The notes beneath the pieces were generated by a model, which saw nothing but the letters and a program-made list of their open reading frames with translations, had not been told where the DNA came from and did no database searches. Positions 36,087 through 46,184 of a stretch of DNA of 64,000 nucleotides are shown in pieces; position 1 is the stretch's first letter; each line of letters starts with the position of its first letter. Made by a program: the position numbers and the translations under genes. This stretch comes from Erodium maritimum (Eukaryota; Streptophyta; Magnoliopsida; Geraniales; Geraniaceae): contig OY997589.1 of the NCBI GenBank assembly GCA_963921825.1, positions 74,632,523 to 74,696,522 on the forward strand, in the 5' to 3' direction.

Positions 36087-36346
36087 ATAACAATCAGTTA
36101 CAAACTTATATCTTTCGTCAGAACGTAGAACTATTAATCTGGGCCCTTGGATCGTAGAATTAATGGCCCAGATTTAATGCATATCTTCTAATATCTTTTT
36201 AATTAATGCATATCTTGTAATTGATTTCGTAATCAATCACCCCCCAACCTCCCCTGAATTTCGGTGGCCATCCGATCTGGGTAATCAATGGCCTAGATTA
36301 GTTCTACGTTCTGACCCGAAATAAGGTTTGTACCCGATTGTCCCCC
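36085..36346 (+). mobile_element. TA-flanked MITE, family A, full copy 1
   Basis: 262 bp between TA tracts. It begins GGATAACAATCAGTTACAAA and ends TTGTACCCGATTGTCCCCC. Outer segments are inverted repeats: TACAAACTTATATCTTTCG and TCAGAACGTAGAAC near the left, GTTCTACGTTCTGACCCG and GGTTTGTACC near the right. It has 80 to 90 percent identity by eye to the next block. No ORF. Confidence 0.85.
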
Positions 36347-36358
36347 TATATATATATA

Positions 36359-36613
36359 GATAGCTATCAGGTACAAACTTGTATCTTTCGTCAGAACGTA
36401 GAACTTTCAATCTGGGCCATTGGATCGTAAAATTAAAGGCCCAGATTTAATGCATATCTTTTAATATCTTTTTAATTAATGCATATCTTGTAATTGATTT
36501 CGTAATCAATCACCCCCACCCCCCCTGAATTTCGGTGGCCATCCGATTTGGATAATCAATGGTCCAGATTAGTTCTACGTTCTGACCCGAAGCAAGGTTT
36601 GTACTCGATAGCC

Positions 36614-36616
<3 letters not shown>
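36359..36616 (+). mobile_element. TA-flanked MITE, family A, full copy 2
   Basis: 258 bp, tandemly next to copy 1 in the same orientation, separated by 12 bp of TA. It begins GATAGCTATCAGGTACAAAC and ends GTACTCGATAGCCCCC. Inverted ends and body match copy 1 closely. Two such neighbours may reflect insertion of one beside the other in the same TA tract, or a local tandem duplication. Confidence 0.85.
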
Positions 36617-36657
<41 letters not shown>

Positions 36658-36659
<2 letters not shown>

Positions 36660-38317
36660 AGGCTTTCACGTGCGAACCCCTCTTAAAATGCGAATCTGCG
36701 AACGCAACAACAACATGACACGTGTCGCGCTTAGAAATTCTCTTTTTTTTCCCCACCAAGTTTATTAATTTAATTTTTCCCGCTTCGTTTCAACTCCGAT
36801 TTCATTTTTTTTGCGCCAATATTCTTATTTTTTCAAGAGCTTTCTAACAAGTAGTGGATTGCATATATTTTAATGTGTTTTTGAATACGTGTGTGGATGT
36901 GTGAATATGAGTGCGAAAAAGTGCGATGTGTTTTGCAAATTTAGTGTATATGGTTTGCGGATTTAGTTTATATGGTTTGCGGATTTAGTGTATATGGTTT
37001 GCGGATTTAGTATATATGGTTTGCGAATTTAGTGTGTTTGCAAATTTAGTGTATATGGTTTGCGGATTTAGCGTATATGGTTTGCGAATTTAGTATATGT
37101 GGTTTGAGAATAGATTCCATGGTTCAAATAATGCTTTCTCCTTTTGAAAATTGCACCACCTAAACCAGGATTTTCTCTATCTCCCTTATTGTTGATATAT
37201 ATACTTCCTCTTGATAAACCCTCTTCTACAACTCAACATTAATTTACTTATCCACCTTCTTATTGTCATAACTCATTAAAGCACATGACCACAATGGATC
37301 TTTCTACAAGTTCCCCTCTAATTCTAAGAATCATTTTGAAGCATCTAATTAATAATTATGTCTAATTAAACAGAAGAGCTAGATTAAAGTGGGGTTGTTT
37401 CTACAAAGAAAGCTCTATTTGTCATACCAAAAACCATTGCCATAAAAAGAGCTGTTGCAGACACAAACTAAAACAGAAGTTGGTCCTTCCAGGGAAAAAC
37501 ACTCCCACATTGCTAGAACTAAAGTGGATTAAAATGAGTAACATCTATAAAGAATCAAAGAGATTCTCCAAAAGTTTGAAATTATTAGAGAACTGAATTC
37601 CAAGATTCAGTTTATATGATTAATCCAATATAAAAATTGTAACTGTCCTTGCAACATCTTTGAGAAAAATACAATGAACAAGTCAACAAGGATTCTGCTA
37701 CATTCAATCTCAATTTGGACATAAGTTTTAACAAACCAGAAAAAGGAGCACATCATTCAGAAATTGTGCAAATCAAAAGCAAAGCCAATTTGCAGAGAAT
37801 AAGTAGAGAGAAAAGCAATGTAAAAATTTGCAGAGAATTTAGTATATTCTCAAACCATATACACTAAATTCGCAGACCATATACACTATATCCGCAAACC
37901 ATATACACTAAATCCGCAAACCATATACACTAAATTTTCAAAAAAACACTAAATTCGCAAACCATATACACTAAATCTGCAAACCATATACACTAAATCC
38001 GCAAACCATTTAAACTAAATCCGCAAAGCATATACACTGAATTTGCAAAACACATCACACTTTTCGCACTCATATTCACACATCCACACACGTATTCAAA
38101 AACACATCAAAATATATGCAATCCACTACTTGTTAGAAAGCTCTTGAAAAAATAAGAATATTGGCGCAAGAAAAAATGAAATTGGAGTTGAAACGAAACG
38201 GGAAAAATCGAATTCATAAACTTGATTATAACAAAAAGGGGGACATTTTCTGAGCGCGACACATGGCGCAATCTGGTTGAGTTCGCATGCTCACACCATA
38301 ACTCATGGTTCGCACTT
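36658..38317. mobile_element. TA-flanked TIR element with mirror-image minisatellite arms, 1.66 kb
   Basis: Inverted arms of about 280 bp: left contains GTGCGAACCCC, CACGTGTCGCGCTTAG, CGCTTCGTTTCAACTCCGAT and GTGAATATGAGTGCG; right contains the complements. Further in, the left arm carries eight TTTGCRRATTTAGTGTATATGG-like phrases (36943-37105) and the right arm carries the complement, CCATATACACTAAATCCGCA, about nine times (37856-38050). The centre (37120-37820) is AT-rich unique sequence without an ORF. The outer arm is homologous to that of 30511-31866. No transposase. Confidence 0.85.
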
Positions 38318-38335
38318 TATATATATATATATATA

Positions 38336-39618
38336 GGGGCCCAATTCATTGTAAAAAGGTCTTACACTATAAAATGTAAATGAATCTTATCCATTTAACA
38401 CATTTAATCTAATGGTGGCTGATTTTTTGGGGTAGAAAGTAATTATAAATTCAGAATTTAATGAAAATGGCATATTTGTAACTCTTATAAATTCTATTTT
38501 ATGTAGGTTTCTTAAAATAAAATGGAAACGTGATTTACACGATTTTTTTAGATTACAGCTGCCATTTTGTGCGATTTGGTGCTATTACAGCAACCATTTA
38601 CGATTTCATGCGATTCCATTTTTTTTGCGATCCATTCTCCCAATTTTTATCGATTTGCTGCCCTTTTGTTTCCTATTTATTGCGATTTGCCGTCACTGTG
38701 TAGTAATATTATGATATTGTAGTATATGAATAACTGTAACACAGTGATATAATGATTGTAATACTTTCAATTATTACTGTAACAATGCTACCATTATTCT
38801 GTAATCGTGTCATAAATGTGGATTTGACTATAATAGGTAGCACTCATTTGTAACTGTAACATCAATATCATAAACTATAACATCCAATTGTAACACGTAA
38901 ATTCACACATAATAACACTCAAAATTTAGAACTGTAACATACAAAACTTAAAACTGTAACAATCATACTATAATACTATAACACTCAAACTTATACAGAG
39001 TAACACTCAAAATTTAGAACTGTAACATACAAAACTTAAAACTGTAACAATCATACTATAATACTATAACACTCAAACTTATACAGAGTAACACTCAGAA
39101 TTTGAAAAGCGGAGTCGGAGTCTCGTGCAGTAGAAACAACAAGGGAACACGTCGGAGTCGAATCGGTGGCCGGAGGCTCATGCAGCAGCAACAAAAAAAC
39201 AAGGGACCATGGACGGCGCGACTCACGACGAGTTCTTTGACAGACCGGCGCGACTTCTTCCCCACGAGTTCTCTTAAAGGCCGACACGAGTTGTAGACAA
39301 CAGACACGATTCTCTCTCCAAATAAACGGTTCGGCTACTTCTCTGCAAAACTCACAGTTTAGGAAATATAAGGGTTGAGAGATTTTATTAATTTGAAATA
39401 GATACGATTCTGTGTATAAGACATTGGAAAGGATTTGTATTAGACATAAATTTACCATAATAACCTTTTAATTTGTTAAATGACTGAAAAATCTTATTTT
39501 TGATATTAATTACACCATATGCCATCTTTAATTTCAACCATAGATATTAGAGTTATGGGTGGATTAGATCTGTTTACATTTTATAGAATAACAACCTATT
39601 TACAACGAATTGTATACC
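38336..39618. mobile_element. TA-flanked TIR element, 1.28 kb, with TGTAAC phrases
   Basis: The left end GGGGCCCAATTCATTGTAAA and right end TTTACAACGAATTGTATACC are inverted repeats of about 60 bp; both arms carry a TATAAAATGTAAA/TTTACATTTTATA block. The interior (38690-39095) is rich in CTGTAACA phrases, as in the family-B element. A GC-rich gene-like tract at 39100-39330 has short open frames on both strands and no known domain. No transposase. Confidence 0.75.
38913..39096. repeat. 88-bp tandem duplication
   Basis: TAACACTCAAAATTTAGAAC starts at 38913 and again at 39001. A third start with one change is at 39089. The two full 88-bp units appear almost identical, suggesting a recent duplication inside the TIR element. 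Confidence 0.9.
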
Positions 39619-39632
39619 TATATATATATATA

Positions 39633-39998
39633 GGGTTGATATCAAATACAAACCACCCCTTATTGTGCAAATACGAACTCACCAGGTGCTGACACATGGC
39701 CGCGCGCGCTGCTGGTGCGCTCGCACAGTGCTGACACGTGGCACGCATAGTGCTAATAGTTTGGGCGCACAATGCTAATAGTTTGGCACTGTGCTAAACT
39801 ATCAACACTGTGCGCGCCAAACTATTAGCACCGTGCGTGCGCGTGGTCAACACGCTCACGCGCGCGGGCATAGGCGCGCGCGAATCTGCCACGTGTCAGC
39901 ATCGCGCGCGCTCTGTTGACGTCACTTTGACCGCATCCGGTGGCTTAGATTGGTTCGTAGTTTGCACAATAAGGATGGTTTTTACTGGATAGCTACCC
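39633..39998. mobile_element. TA-flanked foldback MITE, GC-rich centre, 366 bp
   Basis: The left arm GGGTTGATATC plus CCTTATTGTGCAAATACGAA and the right arm TTCGTAGTTTGCACAATAAGG plus GATAGCTACCC are inverted. The centre is a nested palindrome of GCGCGC runs and paired AGTTTGGGCGCACA / GTGCGCGCCAAACTA blocks, so almost the whole element could fold into one hairpin. No ORF of note. Confidence 0.8.
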
Positions 39999-40006
39999 TA
40001 TATATA

Positions 40007-40684
40007 CATATTTTATTAGATTGATTTTGGGAAGATTTGCTTAACAAGGAAACTAGAGATTCAGCATAATCGTGACTCGACGTGCGTTCTGAAGAGACAC
40101 GTAGCTATATGTATCGTGGAAATATCATGAACTAGGGTTGATCGGAACGTTGATTATCTGACAATCAACTGGTCCAAAATACTTTATGTTACGGAGTATT
40201 TCTCTGTTTCGAGGTGCCAAAGTTATATGCTGAACTGGCCTTCAATTATCTTGGGTTGGAAGGCCTATTAGAGAGTCTGCAGCAACACGATCGCTAACAC
40301 GATTCACGACCCACGACCCATGTTTCAGTGATTCAAAACCGCGAGTTGCACGTTGTGACGTGCGACTTATGCGGTTCCGACTCACTAAATTGTGGGTCGG
40401 AGCCGCGAGCCACGACTCGCGGCTCATAAGCGTGGGTCGTGGGTGGCGACTCATAGGTCGGATGCCAGCCAATGGCTGCTACCACGTAGGCGCCTCGGTG
40501 AAAAAAATGACTGTTGGCCCTAACATTCATAAACGGATATATATATTTTAAATACATAAAATCATATTTTAACCTCAGATGATCAAAATTTCCCCATCTA
40601 TAAATACATCCATCCCATTCGTCAAACCATCAACATTTCTCTTTATTTTCTCTCTCAAATTTCTCTCATAAATTTCGATAAAAA
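40007..40684. other. Upstream part of the decayed Harbinger element, hairpin-rich
   Basis: The block 40270-40460 contains repeated and inverted ACGACCCACG / GCGAGCCACGACTCGCGG text. It precedes a transposase remnant, and GAGAGTCTGCAGCAAC at 40271 (after TTA) resembles Tourist/Harbinger ends (GAGCATCTGCAAC type). The opposite end could not be paired with confidence. Confidence 0.35.
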
Positions 40685-42005
40685 ATGTCCCACGACGAGT
40701 CTCGAGCTATGGAGGAATTGGAAGCCAACATTCGTGCAATGGAGGAACGAATCCGGCGAAGGGTTGAGAGAGCGATAGTAAGAGCAATGTCAAGGAACAA
40801 TGCAATGAGACGAAGGATGGAAAGTGGGGAACCTTCCCAATGACAGATTAATAGAGATCGTATTGAAACCAACAACCGACTGGTGCAAGATTATTTTATC
40901 GAGAACTCCACGTTTGGGGCCGATATGTTTAGGCGCCGATTCTGTATGTGTCGACCACTTTTACAAACAGATGATGGACAAGGTAGTGGAACGTGATGAT
41001 TACTTCGTTTAGAAGCGGGACCCTACCGAATGTTTAAGGTTATCAATGCACCATTGTGATACGAATGCTAGTGTATGAGTGCTCGACGAATTCATTTGAC
41101 GAATCCTTACGACTTGGGGTAAGTACCATATTCGAATATGTACGCCGGTTATGAAAGGCTGTTGGTGAGGTTTTCATGTATGAGTACGAGCATAAACCAA
41201 CACCGAAGGACTTGACCCGATTACTCGAATCGGGATACAGGTGAGGGTTCCCCGACATGATTGAGAGTCTTGACTGCATGCATTTCCCGTGGAAGAATTT
41301 CTCAACGCATTGCAAGGAGCCTTGGGCTGGGGAGATCACCACCAAAATCCAACCGTTATGCTGGAATCTATATCGTCCCATGATTTATGGATTTGACATT
41401 TAGTTTTCAAGATGACTGACTCAAACAATGAAATCAACGTCCTCAACGCCGAACACTTATTCAATAACTCTTTTAAAAGTAGTGACTTTTCCGTGGAGTA
41501 CGAGATCAACAGACATCGGTACGATCGACCTTATTATTTATTTGTTGGTATTTACCCATCATGGAGTCGGTTCGTGAAGTCGATTCGCCATCCTACTACC
41601 CGCCAAACATAAATTGTTTGCTAAAGTCCAAGAAGGTTGTCAAAAAGATATTGAACTGGCTTTTGGATTCCTCCCAGCATGGTGACACATAAGTTTACGG
41701 ACCGCTCGTTTTTGAAGCAAGAATACTTTGCCTGATATCATGCACACTAGTATCATTCTACAAAACATAACTGTAGAGGATGAATGCGACCAGTACGAAG
41801 CAAGAGATGAAGACTTTTATTATGATACCCCTCCGAAAATACCAGATTGGACACCACCTGAACGATGACACCAGGATGAGCCTTTGTCCTACCAAAACCG
41901 CTTGACCGCTCGACTCAAGGTGACAAATGATATCACCCACCGGAAACTCCAAGATTACCTTGTTGAGCATATATAGGGTCAGTTTGTAGCGTATTACCAA
42001 TCAAC
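40685..42005 (+). pseudogene. Decayed PIF/Harbinger transposase
   Basis: Starting at ATG 40685 the frame gives a Glu/Arg-rich helix, then DYFIENSTFGADMFRRRF-like and, in other frames, further phrases typical of plant Harbinger nucleases: GSLDCMHW-like (here IESLDCMHFPWKNF, about 41260-41301), NDINVLN-like (41424-41450), HRYDRPYYLFVGIYPSW (41514-41564) and a KDIERAFGF-like block (41650-41676). Many stops and frameshifts interrupt it. The DDE nuclease cannot be produced. It is an old element, not a gene. Confidence 0.8.
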
Positions 42006-42542
42006 CGACGAGTGACAAAGCGTTTTTTCTCTGTAAGAATTGCCTTGTCAATGTGTTTTGGGTTGTATTATTCGGGGATGAATAAATTTAGAAGTTTCAA
42101 TTCATTTAGTTAATTTTATTTAATGTTACTTAATTTTGTTAAATTAATTTCAATTTTCTGTAGTATTTACTATTTTAAATAAATTGTTAATAAATTCAGC
42201 AAAATATCAATTCAGCATCCAGTCAGTATCTATTCAGAACCATGAGCCCCTTAGTAAGTCTCACCATTATAGAACACAATTTAAATTAAAAAGTTCAGAC
42301 TTACTATTCTGCACTGTTAGCATATAAACCCCAAACCCTGGATCTCACTACTGTACATGCTATCCTGTTATTGATAGAATGTTGCAGTAACTACTGTGCA
42401 TCTTTTACATCCAACTATCAAAACAATAAAAAAAATCACACCTAACTCTTTTTTGCCAGAAAATGACGAAATTGTCCTTAACTTTGATTTTAAAAAAACA
42501 CTATTTTTTTCGTTTAATATATGAAGTCTATTTTTTAGATTA
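42006..42542. other. AT-rich stretch after the transposase, no gene
   Basis: No ORF above about 68 codons and no recognisable repeat end. It probably contains the rest of the Harbinger element and merges into the 179-bp repeat beginning at 42543. Confidence 0.4.
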
Positions 42543-42726
42543 GAGTTGAGGACATTTTTGTCGTTTCCGGACAAAAAAAGAGTTATATGTAGTTTTCCAA
42601 TGGGTGTGAAAATTTACAATTGGGAATAGTTATGCACAAAAAAACGTGTAATACGCAACGAACTATATGTATTTGACTCTATCATATATATGTAGATTAA
42701 ACCTAACATATATGCAATTAGAGTTT
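42543..42726 (+). repeat. Left copy of a tandem repeat split by the solo LTR
   Basis: Unit 1 (42543-42721, 179 bp) begins GAGTTGAGGACATTTTTGTC and ends ATATATGCAATTA. GAGTT then starts unit 2 (42722-42726) before the LTR interrupts. The continuation is at 45557. Shared internal text includes GGACAAAAAAAGAGTTATAT and AATACGCAACGAACTATATG. Confidence 0.85.
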
Positions 42727-43527
42727 GTAAGAACCGCCCCCGGTCGATCCCGGTCGAACCGGTGAGTTTTGGCAAAGTTTGACTTTCGGCCGGAAAAGTC
42801 AACCGATGACTCCGGGAGTCGTTCGGGACCGTTAACTTTTTATCGACTAAAACGGCGTAATTTGAGGTGCTGGATTTTCGACTGAGGAAAAGTGGCCCCT
42901 ACATGGACACTTGTCCATGCTAGCTTGGAGGGGAAGAAAAGAGGGTAAGAAGACCATTTTACCCCTCACAAGTGCCCTTAAGTGGATAAAAACTAAAGGA
43001 GCCTTTTGGACTTTACCCCTTTTAAGGCTTTTAAGGAAATTGGAGCAAACCAATTCAGCTCATTTACATTGGTGCAGCCAAAAATCTCTAAGAAGAGAGA
43101 GAGGAGAGAGCTCTTGACTTGAGGAAGAAGAAAGGAAAAAAGGGGAAGAACTTGAAGCCTTGTGTTCATCAAATCCTCTCCAAATCATCCTTTTCGTCAT
43201 CTCATCATCCTAAAGGTATGTACACTCTTAACTTCTCTTTTCCATCAATTTCAAGTTGTGGGTTTTTGCTAGAACTGGTTGAGTTTTGTTTCAATTGTTG
43301 TTAGATGGTGTTTTAGTGAAGAAGTAGTGAAGTTTAGGTTGTTTTTGGTTATTTTGTTGAAGCTTTGATGAAACCCATTAAGGATAATGAATTTTGGGCT
43401 TTGGTTTGACTGTTTTTTAGTTTTGATTTGGATAAAAATGGAGGTTTTGAAGTGGTTTTTCGTAGAAATGAAGCTGGAGAAGAAGAAGGCAGAAACTGCT
43501 CGGTTTTCGCACGGGAAGGGTTAGATT

Positions 43528-43731
43528 CCGGCCCTCCGAGCGGCACGGAACGGACACGGCGCCGGCCCTCTGTGTGGCACGGTCCGGGCTCCATTCCGGC
43601 CCTCTGAGCGGCACGGAACGGGTCCCAGACCGGCCCTCTGAGCGGCACGGTCAGGATCCCAGACCGGCCCTCTGAGGGGCATGGTCCGGGTCTGGTTCCG
43701 GGCCTCTGAGGGGCACGGCCCGGTCGGTTTC
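43528..43731. repeat. Six exact-period 34-bp GC-rich units
   Basis: CCGGCCCTCTGAGCGGCACGG-type units start at 43528, 43562, 43596, 43630, 43664 and 43698, every 34 bp without slippage. Sequence identity between units is high but each has its own changes. The array lies about 800 bp into the LTR. Confidence 0.9.
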
Positions 43732-44582
43732 CAGATCTGTGGGCTGCCTGAATTGGGCCTAGTTTGGCCCAATTTGTCCTTTGGCCCAAGTGTTGTCGTT
43801 AAGAGTAAGTTAGGTAATTTAAGTTTAAACCGTCTTTGTTTAGCTTTTAATTATAAGTTTAATTGTGATCTAAGACCGTGAACCCGAGCTCGAGGAAAGA
43901 GGAAGACTTTGGGACCCCGTGAGAGGACGAGGAAGCTAGCCAGGACGTCAGCATCTAGGAGTATTTTAGCTTTCGAGTTTTCGAGGTAGGGAAAGTACTA
44001 CACTCGTCTCTTAATTTAAAGAACGCTAATAGTATGCCTATAGGATAATAATAACTGGAAAGGTCCTAGTTTGCATATAGGATGTGATTCACTAGAATAA
44101 CCGCTTTTCATTTACAATAATAATCGGACGAGTCTTAGTATGCATATAGGATGTGATTCACTAGTTAACCGCTTTCAATACTTCGGGAAATTGCCGTGCT
44201 TGTAGAATGACCATGTCGAGCCTTAGGATTGCTTGTTGACTGTTCTCATTGATGATTGTTTGTCCTTATTATTGATGCATGCTCCGTCGTTAGGTTAATA
44301 TAAGAGTCTCACTAATCTAGTTGAATTATGATGATTGTATGTGAATGGTTGATCCGTGCTATGATTGATTGAGTTTTGTTGTTTGTAAATTGATTGTGCC
44401 TAATGGTATGATCGGGTGAGTGATAGACCGATGGGACGTGGTTGGTAAGTCATGTCGGTAAACGTGATTGCTAATATGAGTTCTTGGTGACGTGTTGTGA
44501 TAAGATTGTTGGGTTGCTAAGCTGTGATTGTACTATGACTATGATGTGTGTTATTCTCTTGTTATGTGTTCTAAGAGGAGTT

Positions 44583-44716
44583 GTGTTTCGGTATGGTACC
44601 TACACCGAGGGAGTATGCCGGTGTGGGGTAGTACCTAGGCTGATGGTTTGTGTTCCGGTAGGGTACCTACACCGAGGGAGTATGCCAGTGTGGGGTAGTA
44701 CCTAAGACGAGGGATT
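44583..44716. repeat. About 64-bp tandem duplication inside the LTR
   Basis: GGTACCTACACCGAGGGAGT occurs at about 44597 and 44661, each followed by ATGCCRGTGTGGGGTAGTAC. Differences are few. The homologous region of the copy at 9963-12944 has other repeats (10826-10995). Confidence 0.8.
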
Positions 44717-45556
44717 GTGTTCACCCCGATGTGAATCCCGGGAAGACGTCCAGGCCGAAGGGAATTCCGGTATGACGTGAGGTTGTTTACCCTGCGGGGA
44801 TTGTTACTTGTTGCTTCACCCCGAGGGTATGCGTTCCTGCGGGAGCGTTCCGGGAGGATATCTTGTTTCGCCCCGATGATCAATGGTACTTTGGGGACAT
44901 TTCCGAGGACTCCAACGATATGTGTCCCTTTAGGGATGTTTCCGGTGGCCTCGACGATATGTGTCTCCTCTGGACCGAGGGGCAATCCGACATGATACAA
45001 TGACTAATTGTGGATCGGAGCATTGGCTTAAGTTATCGACGTGACGTTTACGTGCTTTCTTTAGTTGTTTTTATTAAAGATTAAATTGTCTCCTTTGATC
45101 TCCTTTGAGTTACTGTTTTATTAAGTACTGTAATTCTCATTGATCTCTATTTATGGCATCTTTTGGGTTAATCGTACTAATCGTAACTTTTGGATAATTA
45201 TACAATTCGGGTTTTATAATCAAAGTGGGGGTTTCTTTTACTTACTACTTTTCCTACTCAGCGTAAGCTCACCTCCTTCTTGTTTACTGTTTGTACATGT
45301 TTCCTTGATGAGTAGTATCTAGAGGTGGTCTCAAGGCTCGGGAGCTCCTTGGGATTTGGGTTTTTTGTTCTAGAGACGCACCGCTTGTATTAACTACATT
45401 TCGTTGTTATTTGTTCTTTAGAGCTGTTGACTCTTGATTTCGGTTTTTATTAAGTTTTCGTTGAACTTGCACTATTAAATCTCATTTACTTGCTATTTAA
45501 TTAATGTCTTTAGTTCACGTCTCGAGTCCGGTCAAAACCGGATTTGGGGCGTGACA

Positions 45557-45727
45557 GATTTGAAGACATTTTTGTCATTTTCGGACAAAAAAAGAGTTAT
45601 ATGTAGTTTTTCAAAGGATATACATTGGGAATCGTTGTGCACAAAAAAACGTGCAATACGCAACGAACTATATGCAATTGACTCTATCATATATATATAT
45701 ATGCAGATTAACCCTAACATATATGCA
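45557..45727 (+). repeat. Right copy of the tandem repeat split by the solo LTR
   Basis: Starts GATTTGAAGACATTTTTGTC and runs to CATATATGCA. It matches unit 1 (42543-42721) along its full length with about ten substitutions and small TA-length changes. Confidence 0.85.
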
Positions 45728-46110
45728 GGGAATTCTATATATCAAAGACAAGCTTTGTGGTGTTAGTATGCAGCTCCTTTCTTGTGTTGCAAGGAAAAAA
45801 TCCACATACTTGACTAAACATGCTATTTCCTTAGTCCGAGAAGAGCGCGTATTTGTTACCCTCACTAAATCCCAACTAACAAAATATATGCCTAGCGAAC
45901 ACAAGGAATTTGGAAGCAACACTCATAATACACAACAGAGTAGCCAATATTTGATGCCTTATTTATTTTTGGCTCTTTCTCTTTAAACAGTTTTGTTCCC
46001 ATTGCTATCGGTGATTAAGATTACTGCTCCATTTATAAGGTTCATCAATAGCTAACATGTAGGAGACCGAAAAATATAGCCTGGATCCAACATGAGATTG
46101 AAAAAGTACA
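45728..46110. other. Intergenic, no gene recognised
   Basis: Contains a 111-codon frame (45651-45986) that begins in the 171-bp repeat and shows no known domain. The region leads to the tRNA gene, whose T-run terminator is at 46101-46105. Confidence 0.4.
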
Positions 46111-46184
46111 TGTCTGAGCCCAGGTTCGAACTGGGGACCTTTAGTGTGTGAGACTAACGTGATAACCAACTACACCACCCAAAC
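46111..46184 (-). tRNA. tRNA-Val (anticodon CAC)
   Basis: The 74-nt minus-strand sequence folds as a standard tRNA. Acceptor arms are GTTTGGG and CTCAGAC, with discriminator A. The D arm includes GTGTAGTTGGTTATCAC, the A box region. The anticodon stem is TTAGT/ACTAA with loop CTCACAC, hence anticodon CAC (Val). The T arm is CCCAG-GTTCGAAC-type with CTGGG. Acceptor pairs 3-70 and 6-67 are wobble (T-G and G-T), the first possibly a change from C. No CCA is encoded, as usual in nuclear genes. A TTTTT run 5 bp downstream (46105-46101) serves as RNA polymerase III terminator. It looks functional. Confidence 0.92.

Larger units (their letters stand above)
33900..40006. repeat. Chain of seven elements joined through (TA)n tracts
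   Basis: Seven blocks follow one another, separated only by TA microsatellites at 34088-34107, 36049-36084, 36347-36358, 36617-36657, 38318-38335 and 39619-39632, ending at 39999-40006. All six blocks that start at a TA tract begin with G (five with GG), and blocks reaching the next tract end in C or CC except one. Five of the seven can be shown to have inverted-repeat ends. Individual blocks are listed separately. No transposase is encoded anywhere in the chain. Confidence 0.8.
42727..45556 (+). mobile_element. Solo LTR, Ty3/gypsy (Tekay/Del-like) family, plus orientation
   Basis: It begins TGTAAGAACCGCCCCCGG and ends GGGGCGTGACA; length 2830 bp. The same ends and shared interior text occur in the solo LTR at 9963-12944 (opposite strand). 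Flanking 5-mers GAGTT (42722-42726) and GATTT (45557-45561) match 4 of 5 and are taken as an aged target duplication. No internal retroelement sequence is attached. Contains a 34-bp array (43528-43731) and a 64-bp duplication (44583-44716). Short ORFs inside are not genes. Confidence 0.88.

Noticed and set aside
43349-43789. 146-codon minus-strand ORF
   Set aside because: It runs through the 34-bp GC-rich array of a solo LTR. Openness reflects the repeat, not a gene.
42543-45727. The 175-bp flanking repeats as the solo LTR's own target duplication or as short LTRs
   Set aside because: LTR retrotransposons make 4-6 bp duplications, and the true LTR ends (TGTAAG...GTGACA) lie inside the repeats.
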